DNA of 64,000 bases from Jiella pelagia (GTDB taxonomy: Bacteria; Pseudomonadota; Alphaproteobacteria; Rhizobiales; Rhizobiaceae), in assembly GCF_026898155.1 (NCBI RefSeq), contig NZ_CP114029.1:2584001-2648000 (forward strand). Direction: 5' to 3'. A program made the position numbers and the translations under genes. The notes under the pieces are model-generated. The model did not search any database and had not been told where the DNA came from. It saw nothing but the letters and a program-made list of their open reading frames with translations. Of this stretch, positions 45,872 through 58,997 are shown in pieces (the stretch's first letter is position 1; each line of letters starts with the position of its first letter).

Positions 45872-48385
45872 TCAGAAGTCGAAATCGGTGCTCATGCCGC
45901 GGCGGAGCTGGAACGGGTGGCTGGCATAGTCCTGATAATGACTCGTTTTTCCCACGCGCTCACGAAGCTTCAGGAACACAGTCTGGTTGTTGAAGGCATC
46001 GGCCGCGCGGTTGAGCAGGAAGCTGCGAGGCATCTCGCGTTCGCGGGCATTGTCGGAGGTGAAATCGAATGCCACAGGAATCTCGTCGGAGATCGCGGTT
46101 CCGTCGGCGGCATAGAGGCCCGCCAGAAGATCCCGCGCCTGCATCTTCGCCGAAACGGGCTGCTCCTGATAGAGGGTGACGGCGATCTGCCCGGAGGTGA
46201 TCTGGCTCTTGCCCGGCACGACGATGCGCACCTCCACCTTCTGGACGTCCGCGGCCCGCTGCTTGCCGACGCGCAAAACCGGGATGACCACCTCCTGAAG
46301 CGTCGCCCCGCCATGCACGTATCTACTGCCGGAGCCCTGCCGCCTCAGGCGGTTGATGGAGTTGGGGATCAGCACGTCGAAATCGCCCGAGAGGCCGAGC
46401 TGGGCGCAGGTGAACTTCTTCATGCCGGGGGTGGGCCGCAGGCCGCGGCCGATGACGAAGCGACGATTGCGCACGAGGATCTCGTCGCCCTGCGGATCGG
46501 CCAGCGCGAAGTCGCTCTCGTCCAGCGCTCGGTGCTGGTAGAGGAAGCCGTGGTCGGCGGTGATCAGGATGTTGGTGACATTGGCCGAGGTCAGCTTGCG
46601 CACAAGCTTGACCAGATCCGCGATCGTCTCCTCTACCGCGCCGGGAAGGCTTTCCTCGGTCTGCAGCTTGTCGCCGATCGCGTCGATCCGGTTGTGGTAG
46701 ACATAGATGATGTCGTGGTCGCGGAAGAGTTCCTTGCCTTCGGAGACGGCCATGTTCATGACCTCTTCGGCCTTGATCGCCTTGGCGCGGTCGCCCGCGC
46801 GGCCCGATGCCAGCAGCTTTTCGCGCGACAGGAGCCCTTGCGTGCTTTCGCCGCCGGAGAGGACGGCGTCGCTGTCGTCGCCCTTGAAGGCCAGGTCACG
46901 GGGCGGCAGAAGGGCGGCCATGCCGAGCTGAGTGTAGCTCGGCAGGGTGGAGATCATCGGCTTCAGCTCGGCGTCGAAGCGGTTGAGCTTGCGGATCTCG
47001 CGCAGGCACTCCTCGGCCACCTCGTAGCGCAGCGCATCCGAGATGACGACGACGACCTTCTGGTCCTTGCGGCGGTATTCGGCCGCCTGCTCGCGGTAGA
47101 AGTCCTGCTGGCGCGGGTAGCCGGGGACTGCCCAGTTCTCCAGGCGGTTCACCTGATCCTGCCAGGCGTTGTTCATCGCCAGCACGAACTGCGTCTGGTA
47201 GCGGTTCTCCACCGTCTCGTAGAGCGCGCCGAGCAGCCCGGCCTGGCCGCTGCGCTGCATGTGGTGGATGAACTGGCGGTAGAGCTGATCGAGCCTGAAC
47301 CAGCTCGAGGCGTAGCGTTTTACGCCGTCGGCGACGCTGGTCATCGTGAGGTTGGCTTCCGCCAGCGCCTGCTGGAACTCCGTGGCGCAGCCGATCGCCT
47401 GATAGATGTCGGCATAGCGGCCGTACCAGTGGCTCTGGCGGCGCTCGCGCACCCAGCGCAGCACCTCGGGCGAACTTACCGTCTGGTTCGCCATGGCCTG
47501 GACGATCGAGCGGATGATCTCCCGGTCGATCGCCTCGAAATGGTCGTGCGCCATCAAGGCGCGGAAGGCGCGGCCCCGCAGATCCTCCTCGATCTTCAGA
47601 AGCGTCTGGTACTGCGAGGAGAGGGTCTCGAAGGCTTCGCTCCAGCGGCGGCTGTTGGCCCAGCGCCTGAACATCAGCGCGGCTTCCGCGTTGAGCGCGC
47701 CGTCCTCACCCATTGCCCGGCGATAGGCCGATCCGAACAGCGTGATGGCAAAGTCCTGGAAGTCCGGCTCGTCGGAACGATAGCCGTACGCCCTTTCGAC
47801 CTCCTTCCAGAAGAAGCCGGCGAGCGCCGAGCGGCCGATCAGCTTCAGGCCGTCGCCCTGCCCCTCGGCCAGTTCGCCCAGCAGCGCCTCGATCACCGCG
47901 TCGAGGTCGCCGTCGGCGCCCGCGCAGACCGCCAGCATCTTGCGGCGGACGCCGTCCGGCGATTGCGACGGCGTCTCCTGCTCGAAGGCCTTCAGGCGGT
48001 CGAGCCGCCTTTGCGAGCGGTAGAAGTCGGGGTGCTCGCGCACCGCCGCCTCGAACTTGCCGGGAAGGCCGAGTTCGGAGAGCCAGATCGCCGCCTGGTC
48101 GGCCTTGAACACCGCCGTCGCCAGTTGCAGATCGAGCAGCCAATTGTCAGCCTGAGGCGGCTCCGGCCCGTCCTTGTAGACGAGGAAGCGGGCCTTCGGC
48201 TCCTGCCGCAGCATCCGGTATTTCAGGCCGAACTCATTGTTGGCGATCTCGACCTTGGTGACGCCGTCGAGCGCCACTGCCTCGAAGGCCTCGCGCAGCT
48301 CCCGCGCCGTATCGTACCAGAAGACGATGCGGTGGCCCTCGTCCTCGAAGAGGCGCTTGAGACCGGCCGCGATGCGCTCATTCAT
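45872..48385 (-). CDS. pglZ: BREX-1 alkaline-phosphatase-fold protein PglZ
   Basis: 837 residues, normal for type I. The N-terminal region starts IAAGLKRLFEDEGHRIVFWY. The metallo-enzyme core has VVVVISDALRYEVAEE (about residues 444-459), IIYVYHNRIDAIGDK and ILITADHGFLYQHRAL, i.e. the metal ligands Asp and the D-H pair. Followed by GRGLRPTPGMKKFTCAQLG and YVHGGATLQEVVIPVL, typical of PglZ. It acts with PglX in BREX. The start overlaps the pglX stop by 8 bases; brxL starts 8 bases after its stop. Confidence 0.95.
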   Translation of the reverse strand: MNERIAAGLKRLFEDEGHRIVFWYDTARELREAFEAVALDGVTKVEIANNEFGLKYRMLRQEPKARFLVYKDGPEPPQADNWLLDLQLATAVFKADQAAIWLSELGLPGKFEAAVREHPDFYRSQRRLDRLKAFEQETPSQSPDGVRRKMLAVCAGADGDLDAVIEALLGELAEGQGDGLKLIGRSALAGFFWKEVERAYGYRSDEPDFQDFAITLFGSAYRRAMGEDGALNAEAALMFRRWANSRRWSEAFETLSSQYQTLLKIEEDLRGRAFRALMAHDHFEAIDREIIRSIVQAMANQTVSSPEVLRWVRERRQSHWYGRYADIYQAIGCATEFQQALAEANLTMTSVADGVKRYASSWFRLDQLYRQFIHHMQRSGQAGLLGALYETVENRYQTQFVLAMNNAWQDQVNRLENWAVPGYPRQQDFYREQAAEYRRKDQKVVVVISDALRYEVAEECLREIRKLNRFDAELKPMISTLPSYTQLGMAALLPPRDLAFKGDDSDAVLSGGESTQGLLSREKLLASGRAGDRAKAIKAEEVMNMAVSEGKELFRDHDIIYVYHNRIDAIGDKLQTEESLPGAVEETIADLVKLVRKLTSANVTNILITADHGFLYQHRALDESDFALADPQGDEILVRNRRFVIGRGLRPTPGMKKFTCAQLGLSGDFDVLIPNSINRLRRQGSGSRYVHGGATLQEVVIPVLRVGKQRAADVQKVEVRIVVPGKSQITSGQIAVTLYQEQPVSAKMQARDLLAGLYAADGTAISDEIPVAFDFTSDNAREREMPRSFLLNRAADAFNNQTVFLKLRERVGKTSHYQDYASHPFQLRRGMSTDFDF

Positions 48386-51300
48386 CGGCGGCCTCCAGCC
48401 CCTTGATGGGCTTCAGCGCCGCGCCAAACATCGGGTAGTTCTTCTTGACGCCGTCGTCTAGGTCGATCTCGATCTTGGCTTGGGCGAGCGGGAAGACGAC
48501 GTCGCGCTCCCACTCAGTCAGCTCGTCGATCTGCCTGATGACGCTGGTCACGTCCTTCATCGCGCGGGTGCGCTGCGACGGGCTAGCCGAAGCGTCGTCG
48601 GAAAGCGTCTCCAGCCGGGCACGCTCGCCGTGGAGCTTGCGGATCAGCTCGCGCAGATATTCGTTGAGCACCACCGACACCGTGTCGGGGCGATAGCGGT
48701 GCATGTAGATCAGCGCGTTGAACGAGCCCTTGGGGCTCGAAAACATCCAGTAGATCGGCCGCTTCTTGTAGCGGCGGACATGATAGTCGTAGAAATCGCG
48801 GGTGAACCAGCGCCGGATGTCCTTGCCGAGTGCAGCCTCAACGAAATCAAGGTTCTCCCGGAGTTTTGCCTCGCCGAAGGTGACGGCAAGGAAGCGTCGA
48901 AAGCGCTCGGTGATATCGTCGGGAAACCACTCGCCCTCCAGCACCGGGATGACGTTGTCGGCATCGGGCGGGAAACTCGGCTCCGGCACGCCCTTCGCTT
49001 GCAGGGCGGCGAGATAGTCGGCCAGCGTCTCGCCCTGATTGGCGAGAATCAGGCCGGGCGCGTCGAGGCTGTAGCGACCGAACATGCAGCCGACGGCATA
49101 GTGCAGGAACTCCGCCATGGTATCGGCGCGAAGGCGCTTCTCCTGCTCTTCTTGGCTGACCTTTCCGCCATAGCGATAGCCGGGTTGCAGGTCAGCGTGA
49201 TCTCGTCCAGCGGCACCTCTGGCGTCAACTCGTCCTGAAGCCCGTAGGCATCGATGAAGATGCGGTTGTTCTCTTCCTCCAGCCGCTGCATCTCGTCCGT
49301 CATACCCTGCCAATAGCTGCGAAGGCGAGCATAGGTGGTTTCCAGCGTCTCCGCCCGGTCATGGGGTTGGAGCAGCGGGAGCGTGGTAAAATCCCAGGAG
49401 GTTTCGTAGGCGTCCCAATCCGACTTTGAAGAGTCAGACAGCTTTTGAGCTACAAAGTCGACATCAACATCTTTATACGGAATGCGCGCTATATCGCCTA
49501 CCTGAAACGTCACCGTGGGATTCAAGACGTCGATATATTTGGCTGCTAACTTACTCGATAGCAGGCCAAGGACAGACAGGCGCTTCTGCGGAGCTGGAAA
49601 ACCAGAAGAACCCTTCACATCGAATATGAATCCGTGAGGACTCAAACGTGCGCCAAAGCCGCCAGTCTTGATGTCAGACCAAGTAACACCCTCTTTGAAA
49701 TAAAACTCGCGATTGATGACGCGACCATTGGAGCCAACTCTCGCTCCTGGAGTGTTGTCGATGTAGTCGCAGATTGTCTTTCCCCGATTTTCAAAATTCA
49801 CCACATAGATAAAGTTTCCGCTCCATTTCCGATAGGGTCCGCCTTTGTTGTATGGAAACCACTTCGCCTTAGACAAAAATGCTTCATCTTCAGATTTGCA
49901 GTCGAAACTGATTTTCTCGCGGCTAACTTCACTCCAGATGCGCAGGAACAGATCGTTGTTGGTGGTAGCCATACCCTGTCGTGGCTTTGCAATTTCTCCG
50001 ATTTTTTCCGGAAGGAGGAAAGTCTCGCGAAGAATTTTTCCGGCAGCGTAAGCAATAGGCCGTCCAGGAATTTCGATGAACTCATCACCACTTGCACGAA
50101 ATACGTAGGGTAGTGCCTGATCCTGTACTGCTGCGAGCGTGTGATTAGACATCTCTTTCTCGCCGCCACCGAATTTTAACAAACTGATGAATATGGCTCG
50201 ATAGTCGGGCTGATGACGGTTGATGAAATTGTAAGCAGCGATCTGAACTGTAGCGCCCGAGAAGCCAGTTAGCGGAAGTTCAACAGCGTTAGTAAGTGTG
50301 CTTCGGTCTGTGATGAAATCACGGAGGCGTTCGTGTGACGAGATGAACATCCACACGTGCGGGCTCATTATTCCAATCCTTGCGCGTTGCACTCCCAAAA
50401 GTGCGCATCGCGGAATAAAGGCGGCGAACAGATCAGATTTGAAGTCGGAATAGGTTTCTTTTAACCAGGATGAAACAGTGTCGTTCATACCCTTGGCACC
50501 CATATAAGGTGGGTTCGCAACCACCACGTGATACTTGGGCGACAGTGCCTCGGCCATGCGCAGCACGGCCACGACGCGCGCCTGCACCTCCTTCAGCAGT
50601 AGGTCGCCGCCGAAGTCCCGCGCCTCCACCACCCGCAGCGTCTCGTCCGGATCGCGCAACTTCGGCACGATCAGCGAGCCGAAGTTCTTCGCCTGTTCGA
50701 ACTGCCCCAGCGTCTCGCGCAACTCGTCGGTGAAAAGGTCCCGCCCGACGACGGCGGCGACGTCCTGCATCTCGGCTTCGGTGAAGGCGACGTCCTGCAG
50801 CACGACGATGTTGGGCTGCACGTCCATCCGCAAAAACCGCCGCCGCCCGAGCTTCGCCGCCGCCTTCATCACCAGCGCGAAGGCGGCGAGCGCCCCGGCG
50901 CGGTCGTCGATCTCCACGCCCGTCAGATTGTGGGTGAGGATCAGCGCCGGGATCTCGGTCGCCTCGTATCCCTCTTCCTCGTAGATCGCGAAGAGCAGGT
51001 CGAAGGCGTAGGTCAGCATGTGGCCCGAGCCGCAGGCCGGATCGCAGATGCGGATCTCCTCGGGGCGCGCAATGCGCAAAAAATCCGTCTCCGGTTCGGC
51101 CGGGGCGATGTAGTAGTCCATTCGCTCGGCAAGATTCGAGCCCGGGCGGTTGAGCAGCCACAGGCGGCCGAGGGAATTTTCGACGAGATAGCGGACGATC
51201 CAGTGCGGCGTGAAGAGCTGGGTTGCGGCCGGAATGTTCTCCGGCGTGATCTTGACGTTCTTCTTGAGGCCCGCGAAGACCTGATCCTTCTTCTCCGAGA

Positions 51301-51899
51301 TGTAGAACTGGTAGAGCCAGCCGATGATCTCGACGTCCTGGCACGCCTCTTCGCTCATCACCTCGCGCAGGCGGGCGAGGATGGAGGTCTGGCTGAGCAG
51401 GTCCTCCGGCATCAGGAGCCTCGGTGTAGTCGTCGATCTCCTCGAACAGGAAGGGCATCGCCCCATGCCAGTGGTTGCAGGCATGGACGAGGAGCAGGCG
51501 ATAGGCCTCGCCCTGCGGATCGTGCGACGGCGCCCGCCCGTCGAGCAGCGCCTGAACCGCGGCGGGCGCGCCCTCCGGGAGGTTACCCGCCATCGCCTCC
51601 GACAGAAGCTCCGGCCGGGTCTGGCCCTCGGCGGGCGAGACGACGCGCGGATTGGTGTAGCCGCAGGCATCCATGAAGCGCAGCGCCGTGAAGCGGTTGA
51701 ACCAGGTGTAGGCGACCTGTTCGACGACTTGCGGCTTGCCGTCCTTGCGGATCGCGCCTTCCAGCTCTCTCACCGCCTGGGGATGTTCGCGTCGCGCCGC
51801 CGAGGCCGGATCGAGGACGAGGCCGAGCTTGGCCGCGACCTGATCCATCAGCGAATTGCGGGCGGCTTGCGCGAATTTCTTCAGCTTGCTCGTATCCAT
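48378..51899 (-). CDS. pglX: BREX-1 adenine-specific DNA methyltransferase PglX (frame restored)
   Basis: 1173 residues after two single-base repairs. Motif I ICDPACGSGHMLTYAFDLL is near residue 285 and catalytic motif IV VVVANPPYMG near residue 457. The variable target-recognition part lies about residues 500-900 and looks less GC-rich than the rest, as expected for exchanged specificity regions. The C-terminus ends NYPMFGAALKPIKGLEAADE. Repairs: GAGCCTC at 51416-51422 (gives DDYTELLMPEDLL) and one missing G/C in the CCCGGG-like site near 49186 (gives TCNPGYRYGGKVSQEEQEKR). PglX methylates host DNA at a non-palindromic site and is needed for exclusion. Confidence 0.93.
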
Positions 51900-52768
51900 C
51901 AGACGATCACTTTCCGGCCCGCGCCGATCTCGGCGAGCAGGGTCCGTTTCATTTCCTGGAGATAGTCGTCCACGTCGCCCTCATCCTCGAGATAGGTCTT
52001 GGCGAAGGAGACGTGGATCGCCTGTGCCCTCACGAAGCTCGGCGTGGACGGCGGTGGCACGTAGGGCGCGGCCGCTTCCTCACAGCCTCCGGTCACGACC
52101 GGACGGGGTTCGGGCGCTTCGCTTGGGGCGAGGCTGACGATCTTGCCCATCGTCTCCGGCAGGAGATCGCTGCGCACGCCGTTGCCCCGATCGCGCAGCA
52201 CGCCGATGACGGTCTGGCTGTCGAGGCGCTCCTTGTGGGCTTCGAGGCCGCTCTGGATTTGCGCCTGCCGCTCGGGCTCCAACACCTGAAACTCAGACGT
52301 CTGCTCGACCTTGCCGCGAACCTCGTCGATCGCCTTGAAGACGGCGGTGCGCTCGGCGAGGATCGTCTGGTCGATCCGCTCCTTCAGTCCGTAGAAGTCC
52401 GCCTTCAGCTCATGGATCGCGCTGCCCTTGTAGCAGGCGGGATCGGCGAGCGCCTTGCGCATCCGCTCGGCCGCCTGCGGATCGACATAGGCGAGGTTGG
52501 CGCTCTGCTGGGTCAGGAAGGTCTGCACCCCCTCGTAGATCTCGCGCTGCTGGCCGCTCATGAAGCTGCGGATCCTGTCGAGGATGTCCTCCTTGGCATC
52601 GAGCAGCGCGTCTTCCTGTTCGGCCGGACCCGTGACGAACCAGTTCGGCGCCTGGTTGTCGCTGCCGAAGCAAAACTCCCCAGAAGTGCCGTTTGAATCT
52701 TCCCCAGTTTAGCGCTGTCGCCGGTCTTCCGGGGCGCGCCCCGGAAGACCGGCGGCGCGTGATCGCCG

Positions 52769-54051
52769 ATGCTTCTCTCGATGGTCGAGAGAGGGATTTC
52801 GGTGATCAAGCTCGGGGAGATGATGATGATCCTGGATTTGCATCGGCAGGGCCTGTCGATATCGGAGATTGCCAGGCAGACCGGCACCGATCGCAAGACG
52901 GTGCGCAAATATATCGAACGGGGACTGGAGGCGCCGGCCTACGGCCCACGCAAGCCGCGCCAGGCGGTGATCGATCCCTTCACGGCCTATCTGCGTGAAC
53001 GGGTCGCAGCCTATCCTGGTCTCACCGGGCGTCGGCTTTTCCGAGAGATCAAGGCGATCGGCTACACCGGCGGCTATACCGCCGTGACCGACTTTCTGCG
53101 GGATGTCCGCCCGACACCGGAGCGCGGCTTCGAGGTCCGTTTCGAGACGCCACCGGGCGAGCAGGCCCAGGTCGACTTCGCGCAATTCCACGTCGTCTTC
53201 ACCGACGAGCCGACGACACCGCGGATCGTCTGGCTGTTCTCGCTGGTGCTCGGCTACAGCCGGCTGATCTGGGCGCGCTTCGTCGTCCACCAGGATTTGC
53301 CAACGGTCCTGCGCTGCCACACGGCCGCCTTCGAGGCGCTGGGCGGTGCGCCTCGCGAGGTTCTCTACGACAGGATGAAGACCGCGGTGATCGGCGAGGC
53401 CGAGACCGGCGGCATCGTCTACAATCGAGCATTGGTCGATCTCGCCCGCCACTACGGCTTTCATCCCAAAGCCTGCAGACCCTATCGGGCCAAGACCAAG
53501 GGGAAGGTCGAGCGGCCCTTCCGCTATATCCGAGAAGACTTCTTCTTGGCCCGCTCCTTCCGCAATCTCGACGATCTGAACGCGCAGCTCCGCCATTGGC
53601 TGGAGACGGTCGCCAATCCAAGAGTTCACGCCACCACCCGGCGCGTCGTCAACGAGGCCTTCGCCGAAGAGCGGGCGCATCTGCGGCCGTTGCCGCTGGC
53701 CCCGTTCCGCTCGGTCCTGAAGCTGGAGAGGCGCATCAGCCGGGAAGGCATGGTCAGCGTCGGTGGTAATTTCTACAGCGTGCCCGATGCTACGCGACGA
53801 AGGACCGTCGAAGTCCATACGCTGGCCGACGAGGTCCGCATCTTCGAAGACGGCACGCTGATCGCCGCCCATCCGGCCCTCGAGGGGCGCCACCAGCGCC
53901 GCGTCGAGCCCGGCCATCGCCGGCCCCAGTCGCGACCACGGCGCCAAGGCTCCAGCGACGGCATTGTCATTCACGGCGCCGGCGACACGGTAGCGCAGCG
54001 GCCGCTCGCCTTTTACGAGGCCGTCGGTCGAGCGATCGCGGAGGTCCGCTC

Positions 54052-54055
<4 letters not shown>
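52769..54055 (+). CDS. istA: IS21 transposase IstA, element C
   Basis: 428 residues. HTH LSISEIARQTGTDRKTVRKY; core EQAQVDFAQFHVVF (Asp), VLYDRMKTAVIG (Asp), TKGKVERPFRYIRED (Glu); C-terminal NFYSVPDATRRRTVEVH. The ATG at 52802-52841 region offers later starts; the usual IS21 start is near 52805. Confidence 0.9.
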
Positions 54056-54925
<870 letters not shown>

Positions 54926-57774
54926 GCGGCCAATCTGGGGAATTTTACTTCGGCGCTTCTGGGGAAAATTCACGCGGCATTGACACTGGTCGCGCATGGC
55001 GGCGATCTGCTTGCGCAACGGCTCGAGTGCGGCGAGGAAGGGATACTGGCCGACCTGCCGCAAAAGGTCGTTGAGCCTCGGTTTCGAGCTTGCGCACGGC
55101 GGCCAGCCATTCCGGCCCGAGGGTGCGAGCGTCGCTGCCTGCGGCCGGAACGTCGAAGAGCGCCTGGTAAAGCTCCCGCGACTTGCGGATCTGCGACGCC
55201 GTGAACTCGATCTGCGGCGAGAGCAGGATGTTGCCGAGGGCGCGGCTGTTGCCCAGCCCCTTCGCCAGACTGTTCCCTTCGAGCAACTCACCGTCGACCC
55301 GGGCCTCGACCTTGCCCCGCGCCACGAGGCTGCCGACGATGCACAGCACCGCCATGGCGGGCCAGCCATAGGGTTTGCCGCCGAAGCGCTCGACCAGCGA
55401 ATTCACCGACACCTTCACGCCGACCCGCATCTCGGCCTGGACGCGGTTCAGCACTTCCTGCTCGGGCTCGGTGAGGCCGCTCCCTTCCGCGCCGAAGAGG
55501 CCGCCATCGACACGGCAGGCCTTGCCGAGATCGGCTTCGCCATAGCTGACGCTCCGCAGCATCGGGAGGTTCGTGTAGACCTTGTCGATGAGGGTCTCGA
55601 AGGCCCTGGTCAGCCGTTCCTGCGGATCCTCGCTGTTCAGCTCCAGCTCGGCCCCCGGACGAACAGCCGGGCCTCGCCCACGAGCTTGCGAAGGCGCAAT
55701 TCCAGGTCCTTGTGGCGTCGGCCGTTCTGTTGGCCCTTTTCGGCAACGATCCGATCGCGGCCGGGCTGCTCCGACCCCGTCCGCGCCTGCTTGACGAACT
55801 TGTCGGTCTGCTTCCAGAGCCGGAGATCCTGAACGATGCGGACGTCGCGGCTGAGGAGCACCGACAGCTCGTCGCTGCTCACGCTCTTCATCCGGACGGC
55901 GTCGGGCGAGTCGGAATCATCGCCGAGCGGCGTGATGAAGTCGATCGCGAGTTCGTGGCTGCGCCCGCGCAACTGACCGTCGATCTTGCGCGCGAACGGA
56001 TATTCGATGCCTGTCTGCGCGTGCTTGATCTTCGGACGGTACAGGACCGTTTCGGTTACCAGCGTGTCGAATTCCGCGGTGAGGCTCCGACATGTCGATG
56101 GCAAGATTCTTGATCTCCGCCTCGACATCCTTTTCCTCGTTGGTCAGGAACTCGTAGACGTCGCCGTTGCGCTGGATGAGCGTTCGCCGTTCGAGTAGCG
56201 ACAGAGCCTGCTCGATCTTGCGGCGCTGCTCGGTCTGGTCCGCTTCGAAGTCCGGCAGCAGCAGGATGGCGATGTTGCGGACCGACGGCTTGAATTCCTT
56301 GACGTATTTGACAAGGAAGAGAGCCTTCAGCACCCGCTCGGCGAACTCGTCGCCGAGATGTTTCTCCGCGAGCTGGATCGACTGCTGAACCCCGGACTTC
56401 AGAGCCGTCCGGATCCCCTCGAACATCAGGTCGAAAGTGGCGAGCCTGCCGATGGGCATGTCTACGAGGTTCTTCGCGACCTCCTGGAATACGCCCAGCA
56501 TGGAGCGCTCGCCGACCGAGCTGTGCTTGCCCTCGAAGGCGTTGTGCTGCGACAGCCCCATAATCGCCCGCTGGAACAGGTCGTACTGGTAGTTGGGGAA
56601 GGGATAGCTCGCGACGAAATGCTCGCGATCGCGGAAATTCTTGAAGCGGAACGAGCCGTCGCCGAAGTCGAACAGCGTCCGCAGGTTGTTTTCCTCACGG
56701 TCGTAGAGGTGGCCGAGCGTGATCTGTCCCCCGTCCGTTTTTGCCAGGAGGCGGCGCTGGATCACCTCCGCGACGTCCTGCGAATTGAGCGGCATCCGGT
56801 TGGCGAAACGCGCCTGGATCTTGGAGAAGTCGTTCTCCTGTTGCGCGGTCAGCTCGCCGATCACCGAACTCATGTCCTGCTGCGCGGTGACGATGATCCA
56901 AGCTTGCCCGCGGCACTTGGTGTTCAGGCTTTCGGCGATGGTCTGGAGGTTGGTCATCAGCTTGACGTTGTCAGCGATGTACTGGCCGACCTCGTCGACG
57001 AAGAAATTCAGCCGAAACCGGGGATCCTGGTTGTCGATCCAAGCCTTCACCGTCTTGGCGAAGTCCTCGATCGAAACCCGCGTGTCCTTCCGATATTGGC
57101 TCAGAATGTCGCTGACGTTTGCCGGATCGTCGCCCGTGACGGTGGCAAAAGCCTTCGCGACATTCCTGCCTTCGAGCAGCGCCTGTTCGCGCCCACGCTC
57201 CCACGGCTTGCCGGACGCCGCCTGGAACGCTTCCTTGAAAGCGCCGAGCTTGCCGCGGCTGTCGAGATCCCTTTCGAACTGCGCGATGTGCGGGTGCTTA
57301 CCGTAGTAGCCGCACATCTCGTCGAAGACCTTCTGGAAAACCGAGAGCAGCGCATCGACATCCGTCTTCGAGATGACGTCGGCCTTTTGGTCGATGTTGA
57401 ACAGGATCGACTTCGAGGGGATCGACGCAGCCTTGCGCAATGCTCCAGCCAGCATCGGATTGTCGGCCAGCTTCCTCTCGAAAATCTCGACGGCGCGTTT
57501 GCCGTCCACCTCATCGTTCTCCAGCAGGAGAGCTAGCATCTTCAGAAGGTGAGACTTGCCGGATCCGAAGAAGCCGGAGATCCAGACGCCATTCGCGGTG
57601 TCATAGTTGTTGTAGGCTTCGAGGAACCGCTCGAGGCGCTGCCCGATCTCGTTCGTGACGACATATTCCTCGAGTTCGACACCCAAGCCCTCCGTGTCAT
57701 CGGCCTTGATCACGCCCTCGATGGAGCGGTCCACTTGCTTTTCAAAAATGTCGCGAAGTAGGGCGGTCATCGGA

Positions 57775-58377
57775 TCAGATCTCGTAATTCAGGATGTTGA
57801 AAGCGCGGTAGTATTTGTCATCGTGTAGGAGCCCGAAGAGATCGAGCGACGCACCCGTCGCCAGCGCGTGGGTGTAGCGCCCCGGGAAGAAGAGCACGGT
57901 GGGGCGATCCTTCGCCGTGCTTTGCAGGTTGTTCAGGACGTTGTGGGAGCGGATATAGGGGTAGACCTCGCCGACCCCGGACAGGAAGATCACGTCGTGC
58001 GGCGTGGCGGAGATCGCTTCCCCGATCTTTGGAATCAGATGGTCATGCGGGTCAAGCACGCCCTGGAGAAGCTCTTTCAGCTCGGACTTGTCCGTTTCCG
58101 CCTCGATCTCGAGAACCTCATCCAAGATGCCCCGTTCGGCGAGGATGCCGAGCGCGAGATCGTAGAGATCAAGGTCCAGAACCCGCACCTGCGCATGGCT
58201 CAGGCGGTTCACGAGGTCCTTCCGATCTTCGACCATCGTCTGCCCGTCTTCTGGTGGGAAGGGGCAGATGAAAAAGGGAACTTCGTTGTTGAGCCCGACC
58301 TTGTTCAGAAAGCGGGCGCTGGAAACGGCTCGAAAGATTTGATCAGCGCGATCGCGGCGGGCCGATGTCTGGTTCAC
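57775..58377 (-). CDS. brxB: BREX protein BrxB (DUF1788)
   Basis: 200 residues with the DUF1788 pattern: VPFFICPFPPEDGQTMVEDR, LVNRLSHAQVRVLDLDLYDL, IFLSGVGEVYPYIRSHNVLN, TVLFFPGRYTHALATGASLDLFG and YYRAFNILNYEI at the C-terminus (split here, longer in the protein). Needed for BREX; molecular role unknown. Its start overlaps the brxA stop by ATGA. Confidence 0.95.
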   Translation of the reverse strand: MNQTSARRDRADQIFRAVSSARFLNKVGLNNEVPFFICPFPPEDGQTMVEDRKDLVNRLSHAQVRVLDLDLYDLALGILAERGILDEVLEIEAETDKSELKELLQGVLDPHDHLIPKIGEAISATPHDVIFLSGVGEVYPYIRSHNVLNNLQSTAKDRPTVLFFPGRYTHALATGASLDLFGLLHDDKYYRAFNILNYEI

Positions 58378-58997
58378 TTGACCTCGTTCCTCGCATCGAC
58401 GCCTGGAAAGATCAGCAAGTCCGACCGTCCGCCGGACTCGATGAGCGAATACAGTCTGTTGGAAAGGCCAACCCTCTGAATTTCGCCGTCCCTGCTCAAA
58501 ATCCCTGCCTCACGCATCATTCGGAACAACACCTGCCTCAACTTGCCTCTCGTCGATCCACTCAGGCCCGCAAGACCCTCGTCCCATTCCGCCTTTGATG
58601 CGTAGAATGTGTTGAAAGACTCTAAGCCGAGGTGTAGCCGCCACGAGAGGTAGCGCTCACGCAGGACCTCTACCGAGAATTCCCGCAAAAACTGATAGGC
58701 GCGGCAAGCTGCCAGCCAAACCAGCGCCTGCTGCTCCTGCCGATCCGCCTCGCTGATGAGGAACATCCTCTGCTTTGCGTCTAAAGAAGCTATGCGGGTT
58801 GAGATTTCCCTGATGGTGCGCTGCTGGGATGCCGCTTTCGGCAGCGTAGACAGGCCTTGCAGGCAAGCTCGCCTCTGCGTCTCCGACCACGGCTCACCTT
58901 CTTGGTGAAGCCGCGCGAATTCGACGCTTTCAGCGAGAAAGAGCCCGCCTGTCGAAAACGACATACGGTAAGAGGATTCGAGACGTCGGAGCTTCAA
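58374..58997 (-). CDS. brxA: BREX protein BrxA (DUF1819)
   Basis: 207 residues with the DUF1819 pattern: SYRMSFSTGGLFLAESVEFA, FLREFSVEVLRERYLSWRL, DFNTFYASKAEWDEGLA-like LESFNTFYASKAEWDEGLAG, RQVLFRMMREAGILSRDG. A small winged-helix-like protein, known to bind DNA in other systems. First gene of the BREX operon; no BrxR-type WYL regulator is found upstream. Confidence 0.95.
   Translation of the reverse strand: MKLRRLESSYRMSFSTGGLFLAESVEFARLHQEGEPWSETQRRACLQGLSTLPKAASQQRTIREISTRIASLDAKQRMFLISEADRQEQQALVWLAACRAYQFLREFSVEVLRERYLSWRLHLGLESFNTFYASKAEWDEGLAGLSGSTRGKLRQVLFRMMREAGILSRDGEIQRVGLSNRLYSLIESGGRSDLLIFPGVDARNEVK

Noticed and set aside
48378..49238. A separate 286-310 residue BREX gene between pglX and pglZ
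   Set aside because: It is the C-terminus of PglX in a shifted frame; one base near 49186 joins TCNP to GYRYGGKV and the end NYPMFGAALK is the family's usual terminus.
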